Numbered from the stretch's first letter, positions 25,832 through 33,371 are shown. The stretch is 37,528 nucleotides of DNA from an uncultured Clostridia bacterium (GCA_944377425.1 CALWEX010000090.1:1-37528); one strand, 5' to 3'. Numbers and translations are program-made. The notes: generated from the sequence alone by a model not told the origin.

Positions 25832-27034
25832 TCAGTCTTTAGACTTAAAATTATATATCGGATGAATATGTTTAATTATATCTGCTGTAGGTTTAATTAA
25901 ACTAATAATTTCATCAATACTTTTATAAGCCATTGGCGATTCATCAAGGGTTTCCGGCAAAACACAAGTTGTATATATGCCTTCCATTTCTTTTTTAAAT
26001 TCATCCATTGATAAATTTGAAAATGCAGCGCTGCGGCTCATAATCCTTCCAGCTCCATGGGGTGCAGAAAAATTCCATTGTTCATTTCCTTTACCTATAC
26101 AAATTAAGCTTCCGTCACGCATATTAATAGGTATAAGCAGTTTTTCTCCTTGTTTTGCTGATACCGCACCTTTGCGAAGTATCATATAGTCAGTATCAAT
26201 ATAATTATGTATAGTTGTAAATCTTTCATTTACATTAAGATTCATGCCTGTAATAATAACATCTGCCATTGCTTTGCGGTTAAGCAGCGCAAATTTTTGT
26301 GTAAGTTTCATATCATGTATATAATCGTCAAAAAGCTTGCCTTCAACATAAACCATTTCTTTTGGTATATCAATTTTGTGTTCTTTTTTTAAAAATTCAA
26401 TAGTTTTTTGTATCTCTTTATAGCGCCCTTCTTCTTTAAGTTTATTTATATTTTCTTGAATTTGATAATCAGCATCAACGCATAATTCAAAATGTGCTTG
26501 ATTTTGATAAAATTCAGCTACTTCTCTTCCAAGATGACGGCTGCCTGAATGTATAACTAAATATAATTTACCATCATCACAGCGGTCAATTTCTATAAAA
26601 TGATTTCCTCCGCCAAGAGTACCTATGCTTAACATTGCTCTACTTAAATTTACATGCTTAGCACAGCGCAGCATGTTTAAATCAATTTCATCGCTTAATG
26701 GGTGAACTTCTTTTCTTATGTTTCGTCCATAAGGTATACTATTTCTAATAAGCTCATCAAGCTTACTAAAGTCAATGTTTTTTTCTGCTAATTCTACAGT
26801 TTCCATGCCGCATCCAATATCAACTCCAACCATATTGGGTACTATCTTATCATTAATTGTCATTGTAGTGCCTATTGTGCAGCCTTTTCCCGAATGTACA
26901 TCAGGCATAATCCTTATTTTGCAGTTGCTAAATTCAGGACGGTCACACACAGCTTGTATTTGTTTTTCTGCATTGGCATCTATTGTAGATGCGTAACAAG
27001 TTGCTGTATTATATAAACCTTTTATTGTAACCAT
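25832..27034 (-). CDS. rtcB: RNA-splicing ligase RtcB
   Basis: Joins 2',3'-cyclic phosphate or 3'-phosphate RNA ends to 5'-OH ends using GTP and Mn2+, repairing or splicing cut tRNAs and other RNAs. 400 residues. Conserved motifs: MPDVHSGKGCTIGTTM, then PNMVGVDIGCGM with metal-ligand C75, GGGNHFIEI with N144 and H145, HSGSRHLGREV with H167, and SAPHGAGRIMSR, where H326 is the expected guanylylated histidine. All expected active-site residues seen are present. AAGGAGAG precedes the ATG. It lies between the Ro-like gene and the nucleotidyltransferase. No archease or RtcA gene is nearby. Confidence 0.97.
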   Translation of the reverse strand: MVTIKGLYNTATCYASTIDANAEKQIQAVCDRPEFSNCKIRIMPDVHSGKGCTIGTTMTINDKIVPNMVGVDIGCGMETVELAEKNIDFSKLDELIRNSIPYGRNIRKEVHPLSDEIDLNMLRCAKHVNLSRAMLSIGTLGGGNHFIEIDRCDDGKLYLVIHSGSRHLGREVAEFYQNQAHFELCVDADYQIQENINKLKEEGRYKEIQKTIEFLKKEHKIDIPKEMVYVEGKLFDDYIHDMKLTQKFALLNRKAMADVIITGMNLNVNERFTTIHNYIDTDYMILRKGAVSAKQGEKLLIPINMRDGSLICIGKGNEQWNFSAPHGAGRIMSRSAAFSNLSMDEFKKEMEGIYTTCVLPETLDESPMAYKSIDEIISLIKPTADIIKHIHPIYNFKSKD

Positions 27035-27073
27035 CTCAACTCTCCTTCTAAATTTAATAATTTAAGTTATAAT

Positions 27074-27105
27074 AAAAGACAACAGCAGTTTTGCCATTGC
27101 CTTTT
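27074..27105 (-). terminator. Hairpin between the Ro-like gene and rtcB (terminator or attenuator)
   Basis: On the minus strand AAAAGGCAA pairs with TTGTCTTTT (9 bp, one G-U), and the helix continues inward through two wobble pairs and GCA/TGC to a 4-base loop. It is followed by ATTATAAC after the TCTTTT arm. It begins 7 bases after the stop of the Ro-like gene. Since I see no promoter before rtcB, it probably lets part of the transcription through. Confidence 0.6.
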
Positions 27106-27111
27106 ACTCTG

Positions 27112-28572
27112 CTATGCAGCTATCATGGCATATCTCTCTGATTCCAAGACATTCATCATAAAATCATATGGAGAAATAATACCTTCTTTAAGCATTGAAA
27201 ATACTCTTGGTGAGCAGCCAGAAACAAGAGCGACTCCGCTTTCATTTAATTTTACTGGCTGCTGTCTATTTCTGCTTGCCACATTCCAAAATATTACATC
27301 TGGAAGTTTATATCCAAAATTACTAAAAAGCCTTTTAGCGTATTGGAAATTGGTTAATGAGCTGTTTTCTGTGCAGTAATCAAATTCCATATCCGAAATT
27401 ATATATATTTTCTCAGGCATATCTTTTTGAGGTACATTATTTTTTACAGCAGTATTTAATATCAGTTCAAATACCTTTTGGATATTTGTGTTTGCCACTT
27501 CATTATATTTGCTGCAATATTTAACCTTTTCATATATGTCTTTGCCTTTAATTTCAACAAGCTTAGGCTTTTCAGAAAAAGTAATAAAGTGGTTTTTAAA
27601 CTTGCCTGTGTTTCTCTCTGCAAAATATATACCTAAAGATAAAGCTACTGTTGCCGGAATAGGTTCGCATCCTCCATACATAGAACCTGAGCCATCAATA
27701 ACAACCAACGCATTTTCATTTTCTGTAAAGTTTTCCTGAGCTGACCATGTTATATCAATAGCTTTTCTCTCTTCATTTGTGAATTTACTTTTGCAGAAAA
27801 ACGGCCTTATAATTTCATATGGCATTAAGTTTCCTGTATTAATATGTTCCTTTCCTTCAGCAACATTATTCATAAAATCACTGTATCTTTCACTGTCATT
27901 GCGCATAAATGCTTTTCGATATTTAAACAATGCCTTTGATGGCTGTTTTGAATAATCAAAAGTATAATCTTTTTCACGGATATTATTTTCAATAATGGCA
28001 AGTTTTTTGCGTAAAACACTAAGTGTTTTACGATACTTAGCTTCACTCATACCAAGTAAATTTGCTAACTTTTTCGCGTTTTTAACTGTATAAGCATTTG
28101 ATGCATTAACCGAAGGCAGCCATTTTGCCATAATTGACACTGGTTTATCTTCATTAAGGGCTTTTAAATCATTCTCCAACTGTGCCTTTATATATCTTGT
28201 GACTATGTCCTCACAAGGTGTACCAATAAGGGATAATATATCATCATAGCGGCCATATTCTGCAATATAGCCTATATTTTTCTTGACTGACTTAGGCTCA
28301 TTATCTGCCAACCATTTAAGTATAACCCTAAACACACGGCGCTCTCCTATACCACCGCGAATATCACGAGCAAAAAATAATATTTTCATAGCCAAATCAG
28401 CATTTTCCATATACGCTTCAATAAAACGGTCTATTATTTCACTGTCACTTTCTTTGCGCAATGCTCCAATTGTTGCAAACAAATCAAGACATTTGGAATT
28501 TGTGGAGCGATATGTAACGGCGCCATTTTCGGTATATGTTTTATTCATTTCTTTTTTTAAAAAATTAAGCAT
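27112..28572 (-). CDS. Ro60-like RNA-binding protein with C-terminal vWA domain (DUF2828/TROVE-like)
   Basis: Expected to be a ring-shaped helical-repeat protein that binds structured non-coding or misfolded RNA, by analogy with Ro60/Rsr. 486 residues. The N-terminal two thirds are helical repeats: AMKILFFARDIRGGIGERRVFRVILKW, then AEYGRYDDILSL, AKWLPSVNASNAYT, RKTLSVLRKKLAIIE and FKYRKAFMRNDSERY. This reads to me as the DUF2828 family rather than a canonical TROVE domain; both are joined to vWA. The vWA domain (about 286-486) has an intact MIDAS DGSGSMYGG (D293, S295, S297). AAAGGAG precedes the ATG. Three structured RNAs lie just upstream on the same strand and rtcB follows, the arrangement of known Ro/Y RNA/Rtc operons. 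Confidence 0.82.
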   Translation of the reverse strand: MLNFLKKEMNKTYTENGAVTYRSTNSKCLDLFATIGALRKESDSEIIDRFIEAYMENADLAMKILFFARDIRGGIGERRVFRVILKWLADNEPKSVKKNIGYIAEYGRYDDILSLIGTPCEDIVTRYIKAQLENDLKALNEDKPVSIMAKWLPSVNASNAYTVKNAKKLANLLGMSEAKYRKTLSVLRKKLAIIENNIREKDYTFDYSKQPSKALFKYRKAFMRNDSERYSDFMNNVAEGKEHINTGNLMPYEIIRPFFCKSKFTNEERKAIDITWSAQENFTENENALVVIDGSGSMYGGCEPIPATVALSLGIYFAERNTGKFKNHFITFSEKPKLVEIKGKDIYEKVKYCSKYNEVANTNIQKVFELILNTAVKNNVPQKDMPEKIYIISDMEFDYCTENSSLTNFQYAKRLFSNFGYKLPDVIFWNVASRNRQQPVKLNESGVALVSGCSPRVFSMLKEGIISPYDFMMNVLESERYAMIAA

Positions 28573-28602
28573 AAAATCACTCCTTTATAAACTAATAAAA
28601 AC

Positions 28603-28698
28603 AAGGCACCTTTTGAAGCGGGATTCGAACCCGCGAAAAAAGGATATTCTCCTTATGCTATAACCACTTAGCTATTCTTGGTTTGCTGTTGGTGCCTT
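28603..28698 (-). ncRNA. Y RNA-like RNA 3, with tRNA-like module
   Basis: 96 bases read from 28698 down. The ends close as AAGGCACC/GGTGCCTT (8 bp), with ACAGCAA (28689-28683) next to the 5' strand and AAAA next to the 3' strand. Inside is a tRNA-like module. It has a D arm GCTA-AGTGGTTA-TAGC (28672-28657) with the GG pair in the loop, and an arm AAGGA-GAATA-TCCTT (28654-28640). The T arm is perfect, GCGGG-TTCGAAT-CCCGC (28634-28618), with a 3-bp GAA/TTC stub where the acceptor stem would be. There is no 7-bp acceptor stem and no U33-type anticodon loop, so it is not a functional tRNA. TTGTTTTTATT follows, so the RNA may end here, with some transcription reading into the Ro-like gene 30 bases on. 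Confidence 0.8.
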
Positions 28699-28706
28699 TA
28701 AATAAC

Positions 28707-28800
28707 AAGACGCATTTTTCGCAAATAACTAAAGCAGTTTTATGCCAAGTATCCGGCAATTAATATAATCTCCTAATTAAAATATTGCTGTTAGCGTCTT
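28707..28800 (-). ncRNA. Y RNA-like RNA 2
   Basis: 94 bases read from 28800 down. The ends pair as AAGACGC/GCGTCTT (7 bp). The 5' strand is followed by ACAGCAA (28791-28785), and the 3' strand is preceded by GAAAAAT. The interior holds a TGCC-GGATACTT-GGCA hairpin (28758-28743), a TTAAT/ATTAA pairing before it and a small AACT/AGTT hairpin after it. No tRNA-like arm is seen. It lies 8 bases upstream of RNA 3 and 3 bases downstream of RNA 1, so the three may be cut from one precursor. Confidence 0.65.
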
Positions 28801-28803
28801 TTC

Positions 28804-28883
28804 AAAGCACATTTTTGCTGCATATGTTTCAATGCTTATGAAAAACTCATATAGTTTTTAGTGTTAGTTGCTGTCTGTGCTTT
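28804..28883 (-). ncRNA. Y RNA-like RNA 1
   Basis: 80 bases read from 28883 down. The ends pair as AAAGCACA/TGTGCTTT (8 bp), with ACAGCAA (28874-28868) after the 5' strand and GCAAAAA before the 3' strand. The interior has a 7-bp hairpin AAAAACT-ATATG-AGTTTTT (28859-28841) and a GCAT/ATGC hairpin (28835-28820). It is the first of the three on the minus strand. The helix sequence differs from those of RNAs 2 and 3 but keeps pairing. Confidence 0.65.
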
Positions 28884-29026
28884 TTGTGATTTAAGAATAT
28901 CAAAATAAATAAGGAAAATCACGGAAAAAAAGTTGCGAACATAGCAAAGTTTAAGAATTCATTTTCTTTTATCAAAACATGTTATATGGTAAAATTTATA
29001 TATAAATGTTTTTAGAGGTGAATTTT
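28884..29026. promoter_or_regulatory. Divergent control region between the RNA cluster and the WYL genes
   Basis: 143 bases serving both directions. On the minus strand TATTCT (28899-28894) is a possible -10 element about 10 bases before RNA 1, with no -35 match (GTGATT at the right distance), as expected for an activator-dependent promoter. A 9-base word, ATTCTTAAA on the minus strand, occurs at 28890-28898 and again at 28950-28958, 60 bases apart, and may be a regulator site. For the WYL genes TAAAAT at 28990-28995 is a possible -10. None of these is certain. Confidence 0.35.
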
Positions 29027-30271
29027 GTGGCATACAGCGAGCTTATTAAGAATTTTGAACGAATACGAGATTATATGCGGGAATTTTATATATATGGCTT
29101 TAAAAGCCGAAATGAATACACTGCAAAAAGTGCAAGAAGTTACGATAATGAGCGGCGCAGAATTGAAAGCTGGCTGGGAGATTTTATGCTGTTTAAGCAA
29201 AATTCTGCCGGAAAAAATGTATTTCTTTCTGTTGACAGCAGACAAATACCACATAACCCTCTTTATAAAGCCTTTAAGGCCAAAAGCTTTACTAATAAAG
29301 ACATAACTCTGCACTTTTATATTTTGGATATTCTTGATAACAAAGATAATCTGTCATTACAAGAAATTGTTGAAGCTATAAATGACCAATACCTGTCAAA
29401 ATTCAGCACTCCGTTTTCTATAGATGAATCTACAATACGCAAAAAATTAAAAGAGTATGAATCTCTTGGTATTCTTTATTGTGAAAAAAAAGGTCGTGAA
29501 GTATTTTATAAAAGAACGGATTATAAACATATCGATATAAAATCTTGGGCAGATGCGCTATCGTTTTATTCAGAAGATAATCCTCTTGGTGTTATAGGCT
29601 CTTTTCTTCTTGATAAGCTTGATAGTTATTCAGATGTATTCAGATTTAAACATCACTATATGCTTCATGCTCTTGATAGTGATATTCTGTGCCAGCTTCT
29701 TATTGCAATATCTGAACAGCGCTCTGTTGAGCTTGATTTAAAGGGTATAAGAACAGGCCGAAAATATAAACGAAACATCTGCCCTCTTAAAATATATATA
29801 AGCACGCAATCCGGCCGCCAGTATGTTTTGGGGTATCATTACCACAGCAGTCATATGCTTTTTTTCAGATTGGATGCTATTAAAAATATAACAATAGGAA
29901 ATACAGATAATAAATATAGTTTATATATTGAAAACCAAAAAAAATTTGATAAACATCTTTGGGGAGTATCTGCCGGTATAGGCCGTTCTTTAGACCATAT
30001 TGAAATGACAATTCATATTGAAAAAGGAGAATCATTTATATTTCAGCGCCTAAACCGAGAAAAGCGCCATGGAAGAGTTGAATATATTGACGAACATACA
30101 TGTAAATTTACTGCTGACGTATACGACGCAACAGAAATGCTCCCATGGCTTCGCACATTTATAGGCCGAATATATGATTTGAAATGCAGTAATAAGACTG
30201 TTATAGAAACATTTTATGATGATATCAATAAAATGATTGATATGTATGGAGGTGAAAATAATGCTTTTTAG
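29027..30271 (+). CDS. WYL-domain transcriptional regulator with winged HTH
   Basis: Probable DNA-binding regulator of the divergent RNA repair operon. The frame opens at an ATG at 29006, but the GTG at 29027 follows an AGAGGTG site by 6 bases and is the better start (414 residues). Visible parts: a helical N-terminus, a winged helix about 93-163 (LSLQEIVEAINDQYL, then SIDESTIRKKLKEYESLGIL), a WYL domain about 220-300 (QRSVELDLKGIRTGRKYKRN, then RQYVLGYHYHSSHMLFFRLD), and a C-terminal WCX extension (TADVYDATEMLPWLRTFIGRI). WYL domains sense nucleic acids or nucleotides in several regulators, a fitting signal for an RNA repair locus. It overlaps the second WYL gene by 11 bases. Confidence 0.85.
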   Translation: MAYSELIKNFERIRDYMREFYIYGFKSRNEYTAKSARSYDNERRRIESWLGDFMLFKQNSAGKNVFLSVDSRQIPHNPLYKAFKAKSFTNKDITLHFYILDILDNKDNLSLQEIVEAINDQYLSKFSTPFSIDESTIRKKLKEYESLGILYCEKKGREVFYKRTDYKHIDIKSWADALSFYSEDNPLGVIGSFLLDKLDSYSDVFRFKHHYMLHALDSDILCQLLIAISEQRSVELDLKGIRTGRKYKRNICPLKIYISTQSGRQYVLGYHYHSSHMLFFRLDAIKNITIGNTDNKYSLYIENQKKFDKHLWGVSAGIGRSLDHIEMTIHIEKGESFIFQRLNREKRHGRVEYIDEHTCKFTADVYDATEMLPWLRTFIGRIYDLKCSNKTVIETFYDDINKMIDMYGGENNAF

Positions 30272-31190
30272 TGAAATATACGGAAGTTACTTCAATGTTG
30301 TTGCATCAATATTAAAAGAAGCATTAAACAACTCTTTAACAGATAATAAAATTACACAGCTTGTCCATGAAAAAGCATTTGCTGAAAGTGTAATATCCAT
30401 ACCGACATCATTAAAAAATAATGATTGGTTATTGTTTGATGATGACTTTAAACCTGTAATAAAGCATAGCCCTACAATGCCATTAACTACACTTCAAAAA
30501 AGATGGTTAAAATCATTGCTTCTTGACCCTCGTATTATGCTTTTTGAGCCTGATTTTACCGGTCTTGAAGATGTAACTCCTCTATACAATACAGATACAT
30601 TTGTTTATTTTGACCAGTACACAGACGGCGACCCTTATACAGATGAAAATTACATAAAATGTTTTAAAGAAATTCTTAAGGCGATAAAAGAAAAAAGAAA
30701 GCTAAAAATTTATTTTAACAGCAGAACAGGAGCTGAACATTCAATAACATGTATTCCTTACAGGCTTGAATACTCAGCTAAAGATGATAAATTTCGCCTG
30801 CTAGCAACCGACAACCGACACATAAATGTTGTAAACCTTGTACGTATACATTCATTTGAATTACTTGATGAATACGACACAAATAGCTTTAAATTGCCAC
30901 AAAAGCATTTAAAAGAACTTGTTATGCTGCTTCATAACGAGAGAAATGCTCTTGAAAGGGTTCTGTTGCACTTTTCTCATTTTGAAAAGGAAACCTTAAA
31001 AATAGATGAAAATACATATGAAATTAAACTGCTTTACGATAAAGATGATGAAACAGAGCTTCTGATAAGAGTTTTGTCTTTCGGCCCCGTTTTGAAAGTA
31101 AAATCTCCCATTGAATTTGTTGATTTAATCAAAGAGCGTATAAATAAGCAAAAATCACTTCAAGTTATACAAAAACAAAAAAATCATTAA
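30261..31190 (+). CDS. WYL-domain protein, second of an overlapping pair
   Basis: 309 residues from the ATG at 30261; the frame opens at 30237 but the GGAGGTG site at 30248-30254 selects this ATG, inside the end of the first WYL gene. The N-terminal part is helical with no clear helix-turn-helix. LTTLQKRWLKSLLLDPRI is a segment I recall from paired WYL proteins. The WYL domain is about 140-225 (KEKRKLKIYFNSRTG, then ITCIPYRLEYSAKDDKFRLLA) and a WCX-like domain ends the protein. Tight coupling suggests it works with the first protein as a hetero-oligomer. The divergent operon is the likely target. Confidence 0.82.
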   Translation: MLFSEIYGSYFNVVASILKEALNNSLTDNKITQLVHEKAFAESVISIPTSLKNNDWLLFDDDFKPVIKHSPTMPLTTLQKRWLKSLLLDPRIMLFEPDFTGLEDVTPLYNTDTFVYFDQYTDGDPYTDENYIKCFKEILKAIKEKRKLKIYFNSRTGAEHSITCIPYRLEYSAKDDKFRLLATDNRHINVVNLVRIHSFELLDEYDTNSFKLPQKHLKELVMLLHNERNALERVLLHFSHFEKETLKIDENTYEIKLLYDKDDETELLIRVLSFGPVLKVKSPIEFVDLIKERINKQKSLQVIQKQKNH

Positions 31191-31305
31191 ATTATATTGC
31201 AAAATTTTTTAGAACTTAAGTCACTTTGTAAGTATTAAATTATAAATTAATGCAGCACCTGATGTTAATATTCTAAATAATTTTAACTATAGATAGATAT
31301 TATTA

Positions 31306-31342
31306 AAAACTATGTAAAAGCATACCGCCTTTACATAGTTTT
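31306..31342. terminator. Bidirectional terminator between the WYL and cupin genes
   Basis: AAAACTATGTAAA and TTTACATAGTTTT form a perfect 13-bp stem around an 11-base loop, between converging genes that stop at 31190 (plus) and 31351 (minus). Confidence 0.85.
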
Positions 31343-31350
31343 ATTATAAT

Positions 31351-31785
31351 TTACAGGTTAAAATATATATCATCTGTTACAGGCTCCAACCACTCATTAG
31401 ATGTTTCTTCTCCTGGAACCTCAACTGCAATGTGAGAAAACCAGCTATCTTTTTTAGCTCCATGCCAATGCTTTACATTTGCTGGAATTGTAATTACCTT
31501 TCCAGGCTCCAAACTTATGGCTTGTTTTCCTTCTTCCTGATACCATCCTTCTCCAGCTGTGCATATAAGTATCTGTCCTCCGCCTGATTTAGCACGGTGT
31601 ATATGCCAATTATTGCGGCACTTAGGCTCAAATGTTACGTTTGCCAAAAATACAGCACTTTCTCCCGGAACGGTTAAAGGGTTTAAATATGAATTTCCTA
31701 CAAAATATTTGGCATAAGCAGTGTTCTCACTTCCTAAACCAAATATATTAACATTGTCAAACAATTCTTTGTCTTCTGTTTTCAT
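31351..31785 (-). CDS. Cupin-domain protein
   Basis: Small beta-barrel protein of 144 residues; enzyme or sensor role unknown. The cupin metal site is clear: FEPKCRNNWHIHRAKSGGGQILICTAGEGWYQEEGK (two His, then the Gln/Glu positions) and later IPANVKHWHGAKKDSWFSHIAVEVPG with further His. Cupins of this type often sit beside carboxymuconolactone decarboxylase-like genes, as here (32105). AAAGGAT precedes the ATG. It lies about 320 bases beyond the end of that gene and probably has its own promoter. Confidence 0.88.
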   Translation of the reverse strand: MKTEDKELFDNVNIFGLGSENTAYAKYFVGNSYLNPLTVPGESAVFLANVTFEPKCRNNWHIHRAKSGGGQILICTAGEGWYQEEGKQAISLEPGKVITIPANVKHWHGAKKDSWFSHIAVEVPGEETSNEWLEPVTDDIYFNL

Positions 31786-32104
31786 AAAATTTATCCTTTC
31801 ACTTTTGATTTGATAAAATACAATTCATAGAGCTTTAATTTGTTTAAACCAATTTAAAAGTATTAATCCTGAAATTCAAACATAAACAAATGGATAAAGC
31901 ATATTTCAGCTTCATCCTTTGGTAATAAAAAAATCTTTAAATATACTAGTATCTACTTACAGTTGCTTAACTCTATTAGGCAGGTATACATCTTGCTGCT
32001 ATTTGGAATATTGAGTCGTATATTATATTTTATGTACACATAATATAAGTTTTTTTCAAAAATAGTAGTGTTATAAATACAATAACAATTTTTTATTCAT
32101 TTTT
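31786..32104. other. AT-rich gap with a terminator-like hairpin
   Basis: No gene seen. On the minus strand GGATGAAGC (31917-31909) pairs with GCTTTATCC (31900-31892), 9 bp with one G-U. It is followed by ATTTGTTTATG, which would end the flavodoxin-decarboxylase transcript. A cupin promoter should lie in 31800-31860 but no convincing pair of hexamers was found. Confidence 0.45.
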
Positions 32105-32875
32105 TTATCTTAATAAATCTTTTCCAGCATTTAATGCATTAAATAACCTTGGTATTCCCATATATCCACTGGCATGAACAAGAGCGCATACAATTTCTTC
32201 TTTAGTGTTGCCAACCTTTAATGCACCAGAAATATGACTCTTTACCTGAGTATCAGCTCCACCCATAGAAGCAAGCAATACTACAATAAGCAGTTCCCTA
32301 GTTTTTATATCTAACCCTGTACGTGTAAGGAAGTCACCAAAGCACAGTTCTGTTAATAGTTGAGGTACGAATTTTGCAAAATCACCAGGAAGGTAAGAAT
32401 AGCGTTCCTTAATTTCTGTGCCATATACAGGCTCTTGTATTGCCAATCCCCTTTCATACCTCTCATTTTCTGAAGAAATTGTACTTTGCTTTTCTAAAGG
32501 CAATTTAATTTCATTTTCTGTAAAAACTTCATTCATAGTGCTAATTGCATTAAGTGTTTTAGGAAATCCTATAAAAGGTGCACATTGATAAATTGCTTCT
32601 CTAATTTCAACAGGAGCACAGCCTGAATTAAGACTTGCTTGAACATGAGCCTTAAGTTGTGGAAGTGTGCTGAGTACAGTTAATACTGTAACAGTAATTA
32701 ACTCACGCATACGGTTATCTAAACTGCCAATATAGCAAACATCTCCAAAAATATATCCCTGAAGTATCTGCATAAATTCTCCGTCTGTTCCTTTATCACC
32801 TGATGCATGGATATGAAAAAGCTCCTGTACCTTTTTTTCTGTTCTATCCTTTCTATTCATAATGTAATTAGTCAC
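32105..32875 (-). CDS. Carboxymuconolactone decarboxylase-family protein, two domains
   Basis: 256 residues with two AhpD/CMD-like helical domains in tandem: RELITVTVLTVLSTLPQLKAHVQASLNSGCAPVEIREAIYQCAPFIGFPKTLNAI in the first half and RELLIVVLLASMGGADTQVKSHISGALKVGNTKEEIVCALVHASGYMGIPRLFNAL in the second. The domains keep the helix-His pattern, but I see no CxxC pair as in true AhpD, so the activity is unclear. The GTG start at 32875 has only a weak upstream site; an ATG at 32860 is the alternative. It follows the flavodoxin stop by 22 bases in one operon. Confidence 0.88.
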   Translation of the reverse strand: MTNYIMNRKDRTEKKVQELFHIHASGDKGTDGEFMQILQGYIFGDVCYIGSLDNRMRELITVTVLTVLSTLPQLKAHVQASLNSGCAPVEIREAIYQCAPFIGFPKTLNAISTMNEVFTENEIKLPLEKQSTISSENERYERGLAIQEPVYGTEIKERYSYLPGDFAKFVPQLLTELCFGDFLTRTGLDIKTRELLIVVLLASMGGADTQVKSHISGALKVGNTKEEIVCALVHASGYMGIPRLFNALNAGKDLLR

Positions 32876-32897
32876 TTCTTTCTTTTTATAATAGTTC

Positions 32898-33371
32898 TTA
32901 AAATTTTTCTGCCCACTGTTTTAATTTTTCTTCTGAAACATTTCCGTTAAATACGTTTCCGTCTTTAATCACAGCATTTGGGCAACTGGAAACAAGCTCT
33001 TTTGCAGTATTTCCAAGACCGCTTCCACCTGAAGTTGCAAACAAAATTATAGTTTTGCCTGAAAAATCATAGCTTTCCAAAAAACTGCGTATTATTGTTG
33101 GCGCTGTATACCACCAAATAGGAAATCCAAGAAAGATACGGTCATACTCCCCTATTTTGGCAGAAGTATCTGCCAATTCCGGACGGGATTTTGGATTATC
33201 CATTTCAATTGAGCTACGGGATTTTTTATCCATCCAGTTTAAGTCAGCCTTTGTATATGCTACAGCAGGCTTTATTTCATATATGTCTGCACCAACTGCC
33301 TTTGAAAGATTTTCAGCTACTTTCTTAGTTGTTCCGCTTGCCGAGAAAAAAGCTACTAAAGTTTTACTCAT
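32898..33371 (-). CDS. Flavodoxin
   Basis: FMN-binding electron carrier or quinone-reductase-like flavodoxin of about 157 residues. The FMN phosphate loop is FFSASGTTKKVAE at residues 8-20. The flavin-ring contacts are expected in GFPIWWYTAPTIIRSFLE and in the loop TSGGSGLGNTAKEL. The open frame reaches 33392, but the ATG at 33371 has GGGAGG 8 bases upstream and starts right before the first beta strand. It is first in an operon with the decarboxylase-like gene and has a good promoter. Confidence 0.93.
   Translation of the reverse strand: MSKTLVAFFSASGTTKKVAENLSKAVGADIYEIKPAVAYTKADLNWMDKKSRSSIEMDNPKSRPELADTSAKIGEYDRIFLGFPIWWYTAPTIIRSFLESYDFSGKTIILFATSGGSGLGNTAKELVSSCPNAVIKDGNVFNGNVSEEKLKQWAEKF

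Noticed and set aside
27074..27105. A fourth Y RNA-like unit on the plus strand (AAAAGAC then AACAGCA)
   Set aside because: The AACAGCA word falls inside a hairpin that reads as a terminator in the other direction. There is no A-run partner and no inner module.
28603..28698. A functional tRNA gene on the minus strand
   Set aside because: T and D arms fit, but there is no 7-bp acceptor stem at the right spacing and no U33 anticodon loop. The flanking 8-bp helix and the two sister RNAs explain it better as a Y RNA.
28727..28747. Sigma-54-like GG/GC elements (TTGGCAT then TGCT) before RNA 3
   Set aside because: The GG to GC spacing is 9 rather than 10, and the sequence lies inside RNA 2. No sigma-54 activator gene is present.
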